A program made the position numbers and the translations under genes. From an uncultured Eubacteriales bacterium (GTDB lineage Bacteria > Bacillota > Clostridia > Oscillospirales > CAG-382), in assembly GCA_934444645.1 (NCBI GenBank), contig CAKSCV010000011.1:1-64000 (forward strand): a DNA stretch of 64,000 nucleotides, in the 5' to 3' direction. The notes below the pieces were generated by a model that was not told the origin of the DNA, did no database searches, and saw only the letters and a list, made by a program, of their open reading frames with translations. Positions 54,606 to 63,972 of this stretch are shown here, piece by piece. The stretch's first letter is position 1. Each line of letters opens with the position of its first letter.

Positions 54606-56045
54606 ATGACGGAACAGAATTATACGCTGTTATGCGATTTTTACGAGCTCACCATGGGCGGCGGCTATTTCAAAAACGGCCTTGTCGATCGCGTCACCTA
54701 CTTCGACGTGTTCTTTCGAAATGTGCCGGATAACGGCGGGTTTGCTGTCTGTGCCGGTCTTGAACAGATAATTAACTATATTAACAATTTGCATTTCGAT
54801 AAAAGAGATATCGATTTTCTTCGCTCCAAAGGCCTCTTTGACGAGGATTTCCTTGCTTATCTTGCCGATTTGCGCTTCACCGGCGATATCTATGCGATTC
54901 CCGAGGGAACGCCGATTTTCCCGGGAGAACCGATTTTGACGGTTCGTGCGCCGGCGGTGCAGGCTCAGCTGATCGAAACATATGTTCTTCTTGAGCTTAA
55001 CCACCAATCGCTCATCGCCACCAAGGCAAACCGCATTGTCCGCGCCGCCAAAGGCCGTCCGGTGCTGGAATTTGGGTCACGCCGCGCGCACGGTGCGTCT
55101 GCGGCAATCGTCGGTGCGCGCGCGGCCTATATCGGCGGCTGCGCCGGAACGGCATGCACGGTGACCGAAGAGCAATTCGGCGTCCCGGCAGGCGGCACGA
55201 TGGCACATTCGTGGATCCAGATGTTCGATACGGAATATGAGGCCTTTTGCGCCTATTGCAGGATGTATCCGCATGGCGCGGTGCTGCTTGTGGACACCTA
55301 CAACACGCTCGAAAGCGGCGTTCCCAACGCCATTCGCGCATTTAAAGAGATCCTTGTGCCGCAGGGCATTAACGATTTCGGCATTCGGCTGGATTCGGGC
55401 GATATCGCGTATCTCACCAAAAAAGCACGCAAAATGCTCGACGATGCCGGTCTTACCACGGCAAAAATCGTGGTTTCCAACGCGCTCGATGAATATCTCA
55501 TCAACGACCTGCTGTCTCAGGGCGCCTGCATCAACACCTTCGGCGTCGGCGAACGGCTGATCACCGCCAAGAGCGATCCGGTCTTCGGCGCGGTGTACAA
55601 GCTGGCTGCTTTGGAAAACCCGGACGGCACCATTGTCCCGAAGATCAAGCTCAGCGAAAACACCTCTAAAATCACCACGCCGCACTTCAAAAAGGTCTAC
55701 CGCTACTACGACCGCGCTACCGGCAAGGCTTTGGCAGATGAAATGTGCCTGCATGACGAAACGGTGGACACAGCGTCGCCGCATACCATTTTTGATCCGG
55801 CGGAGACCTGGAAAACCAAAACACTCGAGGATTTTGACGCACGCGAGCTGCTTGTTCCGATCTTCAAAGACGGCAAGCAGGTCTACACCTCCCCCTCTGC
55901 CAAAGAGATCCGCGCCTATTGTCTTGCGCAGATCGACACGCTGTGGGATGAAGTGACGCGCTTTGAAAACCCGCACAACTATTATGTGGATCTTTCGCAG
56001 AAGCTGTGGGACATCAAGATGAATTTGATCAAAAAGCCGCAGTGA
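54606..56045 (+). CDS. pncB: Nicotinate phosphoribosyltransferase
   Basis: A 479-residue enzyme making nicotinate mononucleotide from nicotinate and PRPP in NAD salvage. Characteristic features are the N-terminal LLCDFYELTMGGGYFKNG, FGSRRAHGASA (about 157-167, with the catalytic His), GTMAHSWIQ (about 197-205) and VDTYNTLESG. Length is typical. AGCGAGGTTTTCTTTT precedes the ATG. Together with pncA it recycles nicotinamide, which the neighbouring sirtuin would release. Confidence 0.94.
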   Translation: MTEQNYTLLCDFYELTMGGGYFKNGLVDRVTYFDVFFRNVPDNGGFAVCAGLEQIINYINNLHFDKRDIDFLRSKGLFDEDFLAYLADLRFTGDIYAIPEGTPIFPGEPILTVRAPAVQAQLIETYVLLELNHQSLIATKANRIVRAAKGRPVLEFGSRRAHGASAAIVGARAAYIGGCAGTACTVTEEQFGVPAGGTMAHSWIQMFDTEYEAFCAYCRMYPHGAVLLVDTYNTLESGVPNAIRAFKEILVPQGINDFGIRLDSGDIAYLTKKARKMLDDAGLTTAKIVVSNALDEYLINDLLSQGACINTFGVGERLITAKSDPVFGAVYKLAALENPDGTIVPKIKLSENTSKITTPHFKKVYRYYDRATGKALADEMCLHDETVDTASPHTIFDPAETWKTKTLEDFDARELLVPIFKDGKQVYTSPSAKEIRAYCLAQIDTLWDEVTRFENPHNYYVDLSQKLWDIKMNLIKKPQ

Positions 56046-56073
56046 TGTGACGACCAAGAAAGAAGGAATGTTT

Positions 56074-57858
56074 ATGAAAACCGATGTTTCACGTGAAACG
56101 ATATACCACGAGACCGAATTTTGCGTTATTGGCGGCGGTCTTGCCGGGCTCTCGGCAGCCATCGCTGCAGCGCGCAAAGGAACGAAAACCATTTTGGTTC
56201 AGGACAGACCCATGCTCGGCGGCAACGCCTCCAGCGAGATTCGCATGTGGGTGCGCGGCGCACACGGAAAGAACAATATGGAATCCGGTATTGTCAGCGA
56301 ACTGGATTTGGAAAACAACTATGTCAACCCGTATCTTAACTTTTCCGTCTGGGATTCGGTTCTGTACAGCGCCGCCGTGCGCGAGCCGAACTTAACGCTG
56401 ATGCTCAACACCTCCTGCTTAGACGCCCATGCGGAAAACGACGTTATTCAAACGGTCACCTGTTGGCAATTGACAACATACACCTTCCACACGATTCGTG
56501 CCGAGGTGTTTGCCGACTGCTCGGGTGACAGCATTTTGGCACCGCTTGTCGGCGCAAAGTGGACAAAGGGTCGCGAGGCACGTGCCGAATACAAGGAAAG
56601 CATTGCACCTGAACACGCGGATTTGCGGACCATGGGAATGTCCTGCTTGATTCAGGCACGGGAGCACAGCGAAAAGGTGCGGTTTGTTAAGCCGGAATGG
56701 GCGCATACATATGAAACGGATGAGGCACTTCCCCATCGTACACATTCCATGAAGAACAAGAACAACAATTTCTGGTGGATCGAGCTCGGCGGCGAAGATG
56801 ACAGCCTTGCCGACACGGAAAAGCTGCGCGAGGAGTTATTAAAGGTGGCTCTCGGCGTATGGGATCACATCAAAAACCGCGGAAATCACGATGCAGACAA
56901 CTGGGAGCTTGAATGGATCGGCTTTTTGCCGGGCAAGCGTGAAAGCCGCCGATACATCGGTGCACACGTTCTGACACAGAACGATGTGGAGAGCGGCGGC
57001 AAATTTGACGATATTGTCGGCTACGGCGGCTGGACGATGGATGACCACAATCCGGCAGGCTTCCGTCATGTCGGCGAACCGACCATTTATCATCCGGCAC
57101 CCAGCCCGTTCGGCATTCCCTACCGCAGTCTGTATTCGGCCAACATTCACAACCTGCTATTTGCCGGACGCAACATCAGCGCCACGCATGCCGCGCTTTC
57201 TGCCACACGTGTGATGGCAACCTGCGCCATTCTCGGCCAGGCGGTGGGAAATGCGGCGGCATTATGCGTCAAATACGGCTGCGAGCCGAGCGGCGTCTAT
57301 ACCGAACACATGGAAGAGCTGCAGGCAGAGCTGCTGTACGATGGCTGCTATCTGCCGGGGCACGTGCGCAAGATCGACGAATGCAATCTGCACGCTGCCA
57401 CCGATCTGAACCGTGCGGACTATCAGCTTCTGTTCAACGGCAAGGAGCGGCCGGATGAAAACGATTCGGTCAATTATGTTTCACGTGGAACCGGCACGTG
57501 GATCTCCATTGTTTACGACAAACAGCCGGTGGAGGGTGTGGTGCGTTTGGTGCTCGATCCGGACTACTCGCGCGAATCGATCAGCGATAATTACGAATAT
57601 CGCCGCTATTCCATGCGCAGCAATATGCCGCTAACCTTCCAGCCGCTCAAAATGCCGGCGCACTTGGCAAAAAAACTCCGCGTTATTGCCGTTATGGAGG
57701 ACAACAGCAAAAAAGTTTTGTATCAATCGGAGGAAAACTGTCGACATCTGCTGTTTTTGCCGACCGGCGGCAGGATTCAGGCGCTGCGCGTCTATTTTGA
57801 CGGTGCATGGCAGAGTGATGAAACGCGTATTTATGCGCTTGAGTTGGTACAGCGGTAA
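56074..57858 (+). CDS. FAD-dependent oxidoreductase
   Basis: A 594-residue protein with an N-terminal FAD-binding Rossmann motif (VIGGGLAGLSAAIAAARKG, about 17-35) and the family signature MLGGNASSEIRMWVRGAHG (about 45-63), of the FAD_oxidored type. The closing FAD motif LLFAGRNISATH lies near 360. The last 160 residues look like a beta-sandwich. The substrate is unknown; related proteins are found with carbohydrate-utilisation genes. The ATG at 56074 has GAAGGA 6 nt upstream. The gene contains two parS-like sites, one at codons 4-9. Confidence 0.85.
   Translation: MKTDVSRETIYHETEFCVIGGGLAGLSAAIAAARKGTKTILVQDRPMLGGNASSEIRMWVRGAHGKNNMESGIVSELDLENNYVNPYLNFSVWDSVLYSAAVREPNLTLMLNTSCLDAHAENDVIQTVTCWQLTTYTFHTIRAEVFADCSGDSILAPLVGAKWTKGREARAEYKESIAPEHADLRTMGMSCLIQAREHSEKVRFVKPEWAHTYETDEALPHRTHSMKNKNNNFWWIELGGEDDSLADTEKLREELLKVALGVWDHIKNRGNHDADNWELEWIGFLPGKRESRRYIGAHVLTQNDVESGGKFDDIVGYGGWTMDDHNPAGFRHVGEPTIYHPAPSPFGIPYRSLYSANIHNLLFAGRNISATHAALSATRVMATCAILGQAVGNAAALCVKYGCEPSGVYTEHMEELQAELLYDGCYLPGHVRKIDECNLHAATDLNRADYQLLFNGKERPDENDSVNYVSRGTGTWISIVYDKQPVEGVVRLVLDPDYSRESISDNYEYRRYSMRSNMPLTFQPLKMPAHLAKKLRVIAVMEDNSKKVLYQSEENCRHLLFLPTGGRIQALRVYFDGAWQSDETRIYALELVQR
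56085..56100. promoter_or_regulatory. parS: parS-like ParB/Spo0J binding site 1
   Basis: TGTTTCACGTGAAACG matches the Bacillus parS consensus TGTTTCACGTGAAACA at 15 of 16 positions. It lies inside the start of the FAD oxidoreductase gene, as chromosomal parS sites often do. Confidence 0.8.
57477..57492. promoter_or_regulatory. parS: parS-like ParB/Spo0J binding site 2
   Basis: TGTTTCACGTGGAACC matches the parS consensus at 14 of 16 positions and lies 1.4 kb from site 1 in the same gene. Variants with GGAACA in the right arm are known to be bound in other bacteria. Confidence 0.6.
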
Positions 57859-57895
57859 AATCGGCTGCGTGAATGGCTTGAAGTAAAACGAATGA

Positions 57896-57933
57896 AACGG
57901 ATTCGGAAGGGTTTTTTCGGATCCGTTCTTTTT
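57896..57933 (+). terminator. Terminator of the MBL-FAD operon
   Basis: AACGGATTCGGAA pairs imperfectly with TTCGGATCCGTT, followed by a T-rich run. Confidence 0.75.
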
Positions 57934-57983
57934 GCGGGTTTATGCGGCATAAACTGTATCAAAACGTTTTTGGAGGAAAGTTT

Positions 57984-59114
57984 ATGCTGCACCCGTATGG
58001 TTCGTTTGATGGTCTGTGTAAGCCGCGCTATCCGCTTTCCGTGCCGACGGCGCGTTCATTTGCGGCTTTTGCGGAAAGTGACGGCGGCGTGCCGCGTTCG
58101 CCGCAGGATTTATATCGCGCGTACAGTCTGCCGGACGGTGATTCGGCAGGGTACGGCGTGACGGTTGCCGTGGTGGCGGCGTTTTACGCAAGCGGCGCAT
58201 ATCTGCAAAGCGATTTCGACGCGTTTAACAGCGCGTTCGGTTTGCCCGCGGCGGTTCTCGAGATCTTATACAGCCGCAGCGGAGCGGATGAAACCGGCGA
58301 CGGGCAAAGCGGCCGCGCGGCGGACTCTTGGCGTTTGGAAGCGACGGCGGATGTTTCGTGGCTGCACGCTGTTGCGCCGGGAGCAAAGATCTTATGCGTG
58401 CTTGCGCCGAACGCTGCAATAACATCGCTCATGCAGGCGGTGCTCGTTGCTGCCGAAAAGGCGGACATCGTTTCCATGAGCTTCGGGAGTGCGGAGTTTG
58501 ACACGCAGAGGACGTTTGACGAAGCCCTGTGTGCAACCGGAAAGTGTTTTGTCGCGTCCTCGGGTGATGCGGGCGGCGCGGTGTGCTATCCGTCGGCATC
58601 GGCATCGGCTGTCAGCGTCGGCGGCGCGGTATTTCATCGCAACCCGGTGAACGGGCGCGTATTTTCGTATTCGGCGTGGGAGAACGGCGGCGGCGGACCG
58701 AGCTTGTATACCGGTATACCGGAATGGCAGAGGCGGTTTGTACCGATTGCTGCCATGAGCGGCGACCGGCGCGCAACCCCCGATATAGCACTCGACGCGT
58801 GCCCTTCGCCGGGCTATGCGGTGTATGACCGCGCGGCGGACACGTTTCGCGGTATTTGCGGCACCAGCATCGGTGCGCCGGTATTTTCCGGGCTTTTGGC
58901 ACGGCACATGGCGAGCTGCGGCCGGAGGCTCACGGCGGCTGAAGCTGGTAAAGCGCTATATGCGGCTGCCGGAAGCGATTTTTACGATTCCGAACGGGCG
59001 AAAGCAAGCTATTATGATGTGATTCTCGGCTCGAACGGCCGGTTTGAGGCACGCATCGGATACGATTTCTGCACGGGCTTGGGAGTGCCGCTTGGGAAAA
59101 TGTCTGATTTATGA
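57984..59114 (+). CDS. S53 (sedolisin)-like serine peptidase without propeptide
   Basis: A 376-residue peptidase of the S53 family. The Glu-Asp-Ser arrangement is present: Glu119 and Asp123 in WRLEATADVSW, oxyanion Asp195 in SSGDAGG and nucleophile Ser295 in CGTSIGAP. A C-terminal YDFCTGLGVP resembles the calcium site. Usual sedolisins have a signal peptide and a 150-200-residue propeptide; neither is visible here, only about 50 residues before the catalytic core. GGAGGAAAGTTT precedes the ATG at 57984. It stands alone between two terminated units. Confidence 0.85.
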   Translation: MLHPYGSFDGLCKPRYPLSVPTARSFAAFAESDGGVPRSPQDLYRAYSLPDGDSAGYGVTVAVVAAFYASGAYLQSDFDAFNSAFGLPAAVLEILYSRSGADETGDGQSGRAADSWRLEATADVSWLHAVAPGAKILCVLAPNAAITSLMQAVLVAAEKADIVSMSFGSAEFDTQRTFDEALCATGKCFVASSGDAGGAVCYPSASASAVSVGGAVFHRNPVNGRVFSYSAWENGGGGPSLYTGIPEWQRRFVPIAAMSGDRRATPDIALDACPSPGYAVYDRAADTFRGICGTSIGAPVFSGLLARHMASCGRRLTAAEAGKALYAAAGSDFYDSERAKASYYDVILGSNGRFEARIGYDFCTGLGVPLGKMSDL

Positions 59115-59281
59115 CGGTTTTGTTAACCTCAATAGCGTTGTGCGCCGGTGCGGCGTGGCTGTGCATGGCGGAAGAAGAGGTGTTTTTTAAGGAAAAAATG
59201 GGGATTTTGCCGAAAAATTCCCGGTTCCCGTCACTTTTTCATCAGCTAATGTTACTTTTGTGTTACAATTAAAAAAAACTA

Positions 59282-59310
59282 TTGCAAAATATACAATATT
59301 GATATAAAAT
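59282..59310 (+). promoter_or_regulatory. Promoter of the SLH protein gene
   Basis: TTGCAA (59282-59287) and TAAAAT (59305-59310) have a 17-bp spacer in a very AT-rich stretch, about 60 nt before the start codon. Confidence 0.7.
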
Positions 59311-59372
59311 AAGACTCGTATACAAGTCTATTTTGTGTAGGCGTACAAATTATTTTGCAGGAGGAATCCAAT

Positions 59373-62300
59373 ATGAGAAAATCCACGCGTCTTCTCACCA
59401 TCGGTTTGGCGTTTATCATGCTGTTTGCCATGCTCGCATTCAGCGCAAACGCTGCAGAAACCAAATTTACCGATGTCAGTGCCAAGGACGAGACTTTGAC
59501 CAAAGCCGTTGCTCTGCTCGAAGGGATCGGCGTTACCAAGGGTACGTCCGACACCACCTTCGGCACCAATGAAGCTGTCACCAGACAGCAGATGGCTGCC
59601 TTTATCTACCGCTTGATGAACCGCGGCAAGAGCCTTGAAGGCGGCGAAAACTTTACGCCCTTTGAAGATCTTTACGACGACACCTTCTACGGAATGGTAT
59701 CGTGGGCAAGCAGCATGGGCGTTATCAAGGGTATCAGCGCCACCGAATTCGATCCGGACGGTTCGATTATTCTTCAGGACGCTTATACCATGATCGTGCG
59801 CGCTCTCGGCTACGAAAAGAAGGGCGAGCTTGCCTATCCTTTCGATTACATCGAAATCGCCGAAACGAACGGTGTGAATTTGGCCGACGGTCTGCCGTCC
59901 TCGATCTCCTATGAAAAGGAGCTCACCCGCGGCAACGTTGCCATCCTTCTTTATAATGCTTTCTATGCCGACATGGGCGAAGAAGAGGAGAAGGAACGCG
60001 TAAAATGGATCGGCGCTTCCAAGGATGACGGTAAATACGTTCTCGAAAAGTACATGGAAAAGCCCAAGCTCTGCGAGAAGATTTACGACGTTATCGAAGA
60101 AGAATTCCAGATCGTTGAAACGCCGCACTATGCGTTCAACACCAGCAAGGATTCCAACACCTATAAGCCGACCGAGGATTCCAACGGTGAAGGTTCGCTT
60201 CTTCTCGTTGCTACCGAGGACAACCAGAAGGTTGGCAGCTTCTATATGACGGCAAGCGAACTCGGTCTTACCGGCGACGCCGACAGCTACATCATGAGCC
60301 ATGTCAACGTGTTCTATACCTATAATGAAGATGACAAAAAGGTAGATTCCGTTCTCGTTGCCACGCCCTTGATGGCAAAGGCCTCCGCCGATTCCGCTTC
60401 CTACGGTTCGGTTTCCGCCGAAAGAATCCCCAAGGACGCCAGAAAATACTTCTATGCACCGGGCGACCAGTCGTGGGCAAGAATGGACGGCTCCATGACG
60501 GTTGCCGGCAAGCAGCTCTACTTCTATGATGCTCCGTATTCGTTCCTGAAGCCGTCGTATGTCGGCTGCGACACCGACGCGGACAAGTACGCTGCCCGCA
60601 ATGCGCACAACACCTTGCTGATCGACCTCAAATGCACCGATGTCGACAAGGGCTTATACACCTACTATATCCGTGACGAGCGTTTCGAAACGCGCGACGG
60701 TGTTGATGACAATGCCAATGCCACCGAGTGGTACAACAACCTCGCCTACACCTTCCAGCAGGTTCGCGAAAGCGGTATCTACCGCATGGACATCTACGAC
60801 CCGGACGGCGACGGCAAGTACGAATATATGTGGTACAAGCCGGCTACCTTCGGTAAGATCGATATGTCCGACGACTACGATTTCATCGATTATGCCGAAT
60901 ACACCAACAACGCACCGGTTGTCGAAGCTGTGAAGAACGCAAACTCCAACGGCTTTAACAAGATTCCGATGATTTACGCCAACGGCGCGACCATCGACGG
61001 TGCCAAGGGTACGACCTTCCGCGACGGCGATTTCGTAATCGCTTACCTGAACGGCGAAGCCAACTATATCTATTACTTCGGTTCCGCTTCCGCCAAGAAG
61101 GGCGTTATCACCAAGGTCAACAGCCCGACCGGTACGGTAACCATCGGCAACCAGTCGTTCAGAACCTGCTATCAGTTCCTCTTTGTTCAGAACTTCTTCT
61201 CAAATGAAAACGGCAAGAGTGCAACCACAAACTCCGGCAGCGCCAACACCGGTGCTGAAATGACCACCAAGCTCACCTCCAAGACTGCGCTCGGTGAAGA
61301 AGTCATTCTTTACACCTACAACAAGAACTACAACAACGTCTTCTATTTTGAAGTCATCAAATCCGGTTCCGGCTCTTACTCGGGCGAAAACCTTCTCGTT
61401 CTGCTTGATGTTGAAACCGAAAAGGCCAATGACGAAAAGACCCACAAGACCATGCAGTACCTCAAGGTTTGGGCAGACGGCAAGGAACAGTATGTTCCGG
61501 TAGACATCGACGAATGCTATCCGAGACCGACCAAGACCATTGACGGCACCTACAAGTTTGACGTGGAAGTTTCCGAAGCAGACGGCCGCACATACAACGC
61601 GTATATCGGCAAGGTCTGCACCTACTCGGTTGACAAAAACGGCTACTACACCATCGAGAGCCTGCTTCACAGCAGAGATTCCGACGGCGAGCCGAACCAC
61701 ATCGACCTCACCTTCGATCCGGACGACGACAGCTTCTTCAATACCAAGGACGTTTCGCAGGCTGCTACCGACCTCCAAGGCGAACGCATTCGTCTGGAAA
61801 AGAGCCTCAGCAAGCGTTACACCATCACCGATTTTGACACGGCTCTTTCGATGATCGGTACGTACGGTACAAGCGGCGCTAAGCAGTACATGGATTTCAA
61901 GGAAGCCGTTGTAACCGACGAAACCACGTTTGTCATCCGCGAGATCTCGATTGATGAAAACGGTGACGAAGAAAACACCTTTACCGTTTACAAGGGAACC
62001 GAGTTCCCCGGCACGGTTGAATCCGAACTCACCAACGTTCAGTATGTTTACGAAAACGACGGTGCTTCCAAGGCCCGCGTAAACCTCGTGCTCTTCTATG
62101 CCGAAGTGGACGGCGATATCGAATTCGAATCGAGCACTTCCACCAAGAAGACGGACATCCGCATTGTTAAGACCTCTTCGCCGGTTAAGGTATCCGAAGA
62201 TGAATACCGTTACGCTTACGACCTGTTTAACCCGAACACCGGCAAGGTGGACGCAGGCGTTTACGGCACTCTGAGCAAGGCAAATGCTTCCTCCCTGGCA

Positions 62301-62810
62301 GCGGCTGAACCGTTTGCTCCTGGTTCGGTTATCAAGCTGACCACGACCGGCAAGGTTGACGATAAGAAGGATATCATCGGCACCATCGACGCGGATACCA
62401 ACAAGAACCTCGTGTTCTTTGACGACGTTGATACAAACGATATGGCTGCTGAGCTTCATGTTGTCAACGCGAAAGATGTTGACTTTATCACGGTTGACGG
62501 CACGGAATACAGCCTGTTCGAAATTGATGACAACGTATCTGTTTCGCTCTTGAAGTTCGCCAAGAAGACGGATATCAGCACAGCTGAAATCTCCGCCATT
62601 AAGCTCAGCGATCTCGTTGATCCCAAGAACGACCTCAAGGCTTACAACACCGGCGTTGAAGACAAGAACGGCAAGCTTTCCACTAAGTACGGCGAATTTG
62701 TCAAGGCATACATCACCTTCTCCAAGAAGTCCAGTGCCGAAAGACCGCTTATCGAAAGCATTATCGTCATTGTTAACTCGAACGAACCGGAAGAATTCTT
62801 GAAGAAATAA
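59373..62810 (+). CDS. SLH-domain surface protein, candidate S-layer protein
   Basis: A 1145-residue exported protein with signal peptide 1-28 (LLTIGLAFIMLFAMLAFSANA) and SLH domains at about 30-82 and 92-150, with a third degenerate one at about 155-197, which would bind wall-linked polymers. The rest is a long acidic, Asp/Lys/Tyr-rich beta region without a known catalytic motif. Codon use is strongly biased to preferred codons (AAG, AAC, GGC, ACC), the AT-rich promoter and GCAGGAGG ribosome binding site are strong, and it is closed by a terminator: all features of an abundant S-layer protein (inference). Confidence 0.85.
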   Translation: MRKSTRLLTIGLAFIMLFAMLAFSANAAETKFTDVSAKDETLTKAVALLEGIGVTKGTSDTTFGTNEAVTRQQMAAFIYRLMNRGKSLEGGENFTPFEDLYDDTFYGMVSWASSMGVIKGISATEFDPDGSIILQDAYTMIVRALGYEKKGELAYPFDYIEIAETNGVNLADGLPSSISYEKELTRGNVAILLYNAFYADMGEEEEKERVKWIGASKDDGKYVLEKYMEKPKLCEKIYDVIEEEFQIVETPHYAFNTSKDSNTYKPTEDSNGEGSLLLVATEDNQKVGSFYMTASELGLTGDADSYIMSHVNVFYTYNEDDKKVDSVLVATPLMAKASADSASYGSVSAERIPKDARKYFYAPGDQSWARMDGSMTVAGKQLYFYDAPYSFLKPSYVGCDTDADKYAARNAHNTLLIDLKCTDVDKGLYTYYIRDERFETRDGVDDNANATEWYNNLAYTFQQVRESGIYRMDIYDPDGDGKYEYMWYKPATFGKIDMSDDYDFIDYAEYTNNAPVVEAVKNANSNGFNKIPMIYANGATIDGAKGTTFRDGDFVIAYLNGEANYIYYFGSASAKKGVITKVNSPTGTVTIGNQSFRTCYQFLFVQNFFSNENGKSATTNSGSANTGAEMTTKLTSKTALGEEVILYTYNKNYNNVFYFEVIKSGSGSYSGENLLVLLDVETEKANDEKTHKTMQYLKVWADGKEQYVPVDIDECYPRPTKTIDGTYKFDVEVSEADGRTYNAYIGKVCTYSVDKNGYYTIESLLHSRDSDGEPNHIDLTFDPDDDSFFNTKDVSQAATDLQGERIRLEKSLSKRYTITDFDTALSMIGTYGTSGAKQYMDFKEAVVTDETTFVIREISIDENGDEENTFTVYKGTEFPGTVESELTNVQYVYENDGASKARVNLVLFYAEVDGDIEFESSTSTKKTDIRIVKTSSPVKVSEDEYRYAYDLFNPNTGKVDAGVYGTLSKANASSLAAAEPFAPGSVIKLTTTGKVDDKKDIIGTIDADTNKNLVFFDDVDTNDMAAELHVVNAKDVDFITVDGTEYSLFEIDDNVSVSLLKFAKKTDISTAEISAIKLSDLVDPKNDLKAYNTGVEDKNGKLSTKYGEFVKAYITFSKKSSAERPLIESIIVIVNSNEPEEFLKK

Positions 62811-62870
62811 TCCGGAAACCGCCTCTTTCATCCGCCGCATGACGGAAGGAAAGCGTGGATAACGCAAATA

Positions 62871-62906
62871 AACCGGAGCGACAGGTTTCTGCCGCTCCGG
62901 TTTTTG
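62871..62906 (+). terminator. Terminator of the SLH protein gene
   Basis: AAACCGGAGCG pairs with CGCTCCGGTTT around a 12-nt loop, followed by TTTG. Confidence 0.85.
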
Positions 62907-62940
62907 TTTTCCGAAGGAATGAGTTGCAGGAGAGATTCAT

Positions 62941-63972
62941 ATGACACGAAATAAAGGCATAGACCTTACCAAATCCATCGCGATTCTCTGCGTGCTGTTT
63001 ATCCATGCCGGCAGCGGATTTTATGCATATCCCGTCGCATCGACCGGCTGGAATACGCTGCTTGTGTATGGCTCGCTCGTGCGTGCCGGTGTTCCGCTTT
63101 TTTTAATGTGCAGCGGTGCGCTGCTTCTTGACCCGAACAAACCGTTTTCCCTCAAAAAGCTGTATTGCCACAACCTGCCGCGCATTGCGGCGGCCATGGT
63201 TTTCTGGGGAATCCTCTATAAGCTCTGGCATTTGTACGAACAGAATTCGCTTTCCGTACCGGCTGTTTTCAACGGCATCAAAGAGGTGTTCTGCTTCAAC
63301 CAAGAGTTCCATTTTTATTATCTGCACATCATTCTGCTTGTCTATATTTTGCTGCCGGTGACGCGCGTTTTTGCCGAAAAAGCATCCGTGCAGACGCTGC
63401 GCTATGCGCTTGGTGTTTGGTTTGCGTTCGGCATTCTCTATCCGACGGTAAGCGGCTTTTGGCCGTTTACGCTGTTATCCGGCATGACGCCGCAATATCT
63501 CATCAATATGACGTATGCGTCGGTGGGTTATGGTCTATTCGGGTGGTATTTGCGTGCGTATCCCCTGCCGAAAGCGGTCGGTTTTGTGCTGACGCCGGTC
63601 GGGGTGGCGGCGATTTTCGGCGGCACCTATTGCTTAAGCGTGCGCGACGGCATTTTGAATGAGCTGTTTTTCAGCGGCATGACGGTCGGTGCATTTCTGC
63701 TTGCAGCCGGTATCTATACGCTGTGCATGGCGTATGGCGATCATCTCGGACGGGTGCTTTCCGCTGTGACGATGTACCTCTCAAAGGCCTCGTTCTGTCT
63801 GTATCTTGTGCATATGTTCGGCATCTATCTTCTTGCGCGGCATGGGTTTGCCGTGACAGCCGGGAATCCGCTTGTCACCGTGCCGCTTACGGTTGCGGTG
63901 TTAGCTGCCGGCGGGCTTGCCGTCTATGCGGTGCTCTCCCATATCCCGGTGGTGCGGAAATGGCTCATTTGA
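62941..63972 (+). CDS. Acyltransferase family 3 membrane protein
   Basis: A 343-residue integral membrane protein with about 10 membrane segments and the family start KGIDLTKSIAILCVLFIHAG (conserved His near residue 22 in place of the common DxxR...H pattern) and VPLFLMCSGALLL. Family members transfer acetyl or other acyl groups to sugars of surface polysaccharides. GCAGGAGAGATTCAT precedes the ATG. It follows the SLH gene terminator and may modify the wall polymer bound by SLH proteins (inference). Confidence 0.85.
   Translation: MTRNKGIDLTKSIAILCVLFIHAGSGFYAYPVASTGWNTLLVYGSLVRAGVPLFLMCSGALLLDPNKPFSLKKLYCHNLPRIAAAMVFWGILYKLWHLYEQNSLSVPAVFNGIKEVFCFNQEFHFYYLHIILLVYILLPVTRVFAEKASVQTLRYALGVWFAFGILYPTVSGFWPFTLLSGMTPQYLINMTYASVGYGLFGWYLRAYPLPKAVGFVLTPVGVAAIFGGTYCLSVRDGILNELFFSGMTVGAFLLAAGIYTLCMAYGDHLGRVLSAVTMYLSKASFCLYLVHMFGIYLLARHGFAVTAGNPLVTVPLTVAVLAAGGLAVYAVLSHIPVVRKWLI

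Noticed and set aside
55077..56192. 371-codon minus-strand frame opposite pncB
   Set aside because: The plus strand encodes a clear nicotinate phosphoribosyltransferase; the antisense product has no domain.
59328..60608. 426-codon minus-strand open frame opposite the SLH gene
   Set aside because: It is a shadow of the strongly codon-biased plus-strand gene; no ribosome binding site and no recognisable domain.
61200..62867. 555-codon minus-strand open frame opposite the SLH gene
   Set aside because: Same reason: antisense shadow of biased codons, low-complexity Val/Phe-rich product.
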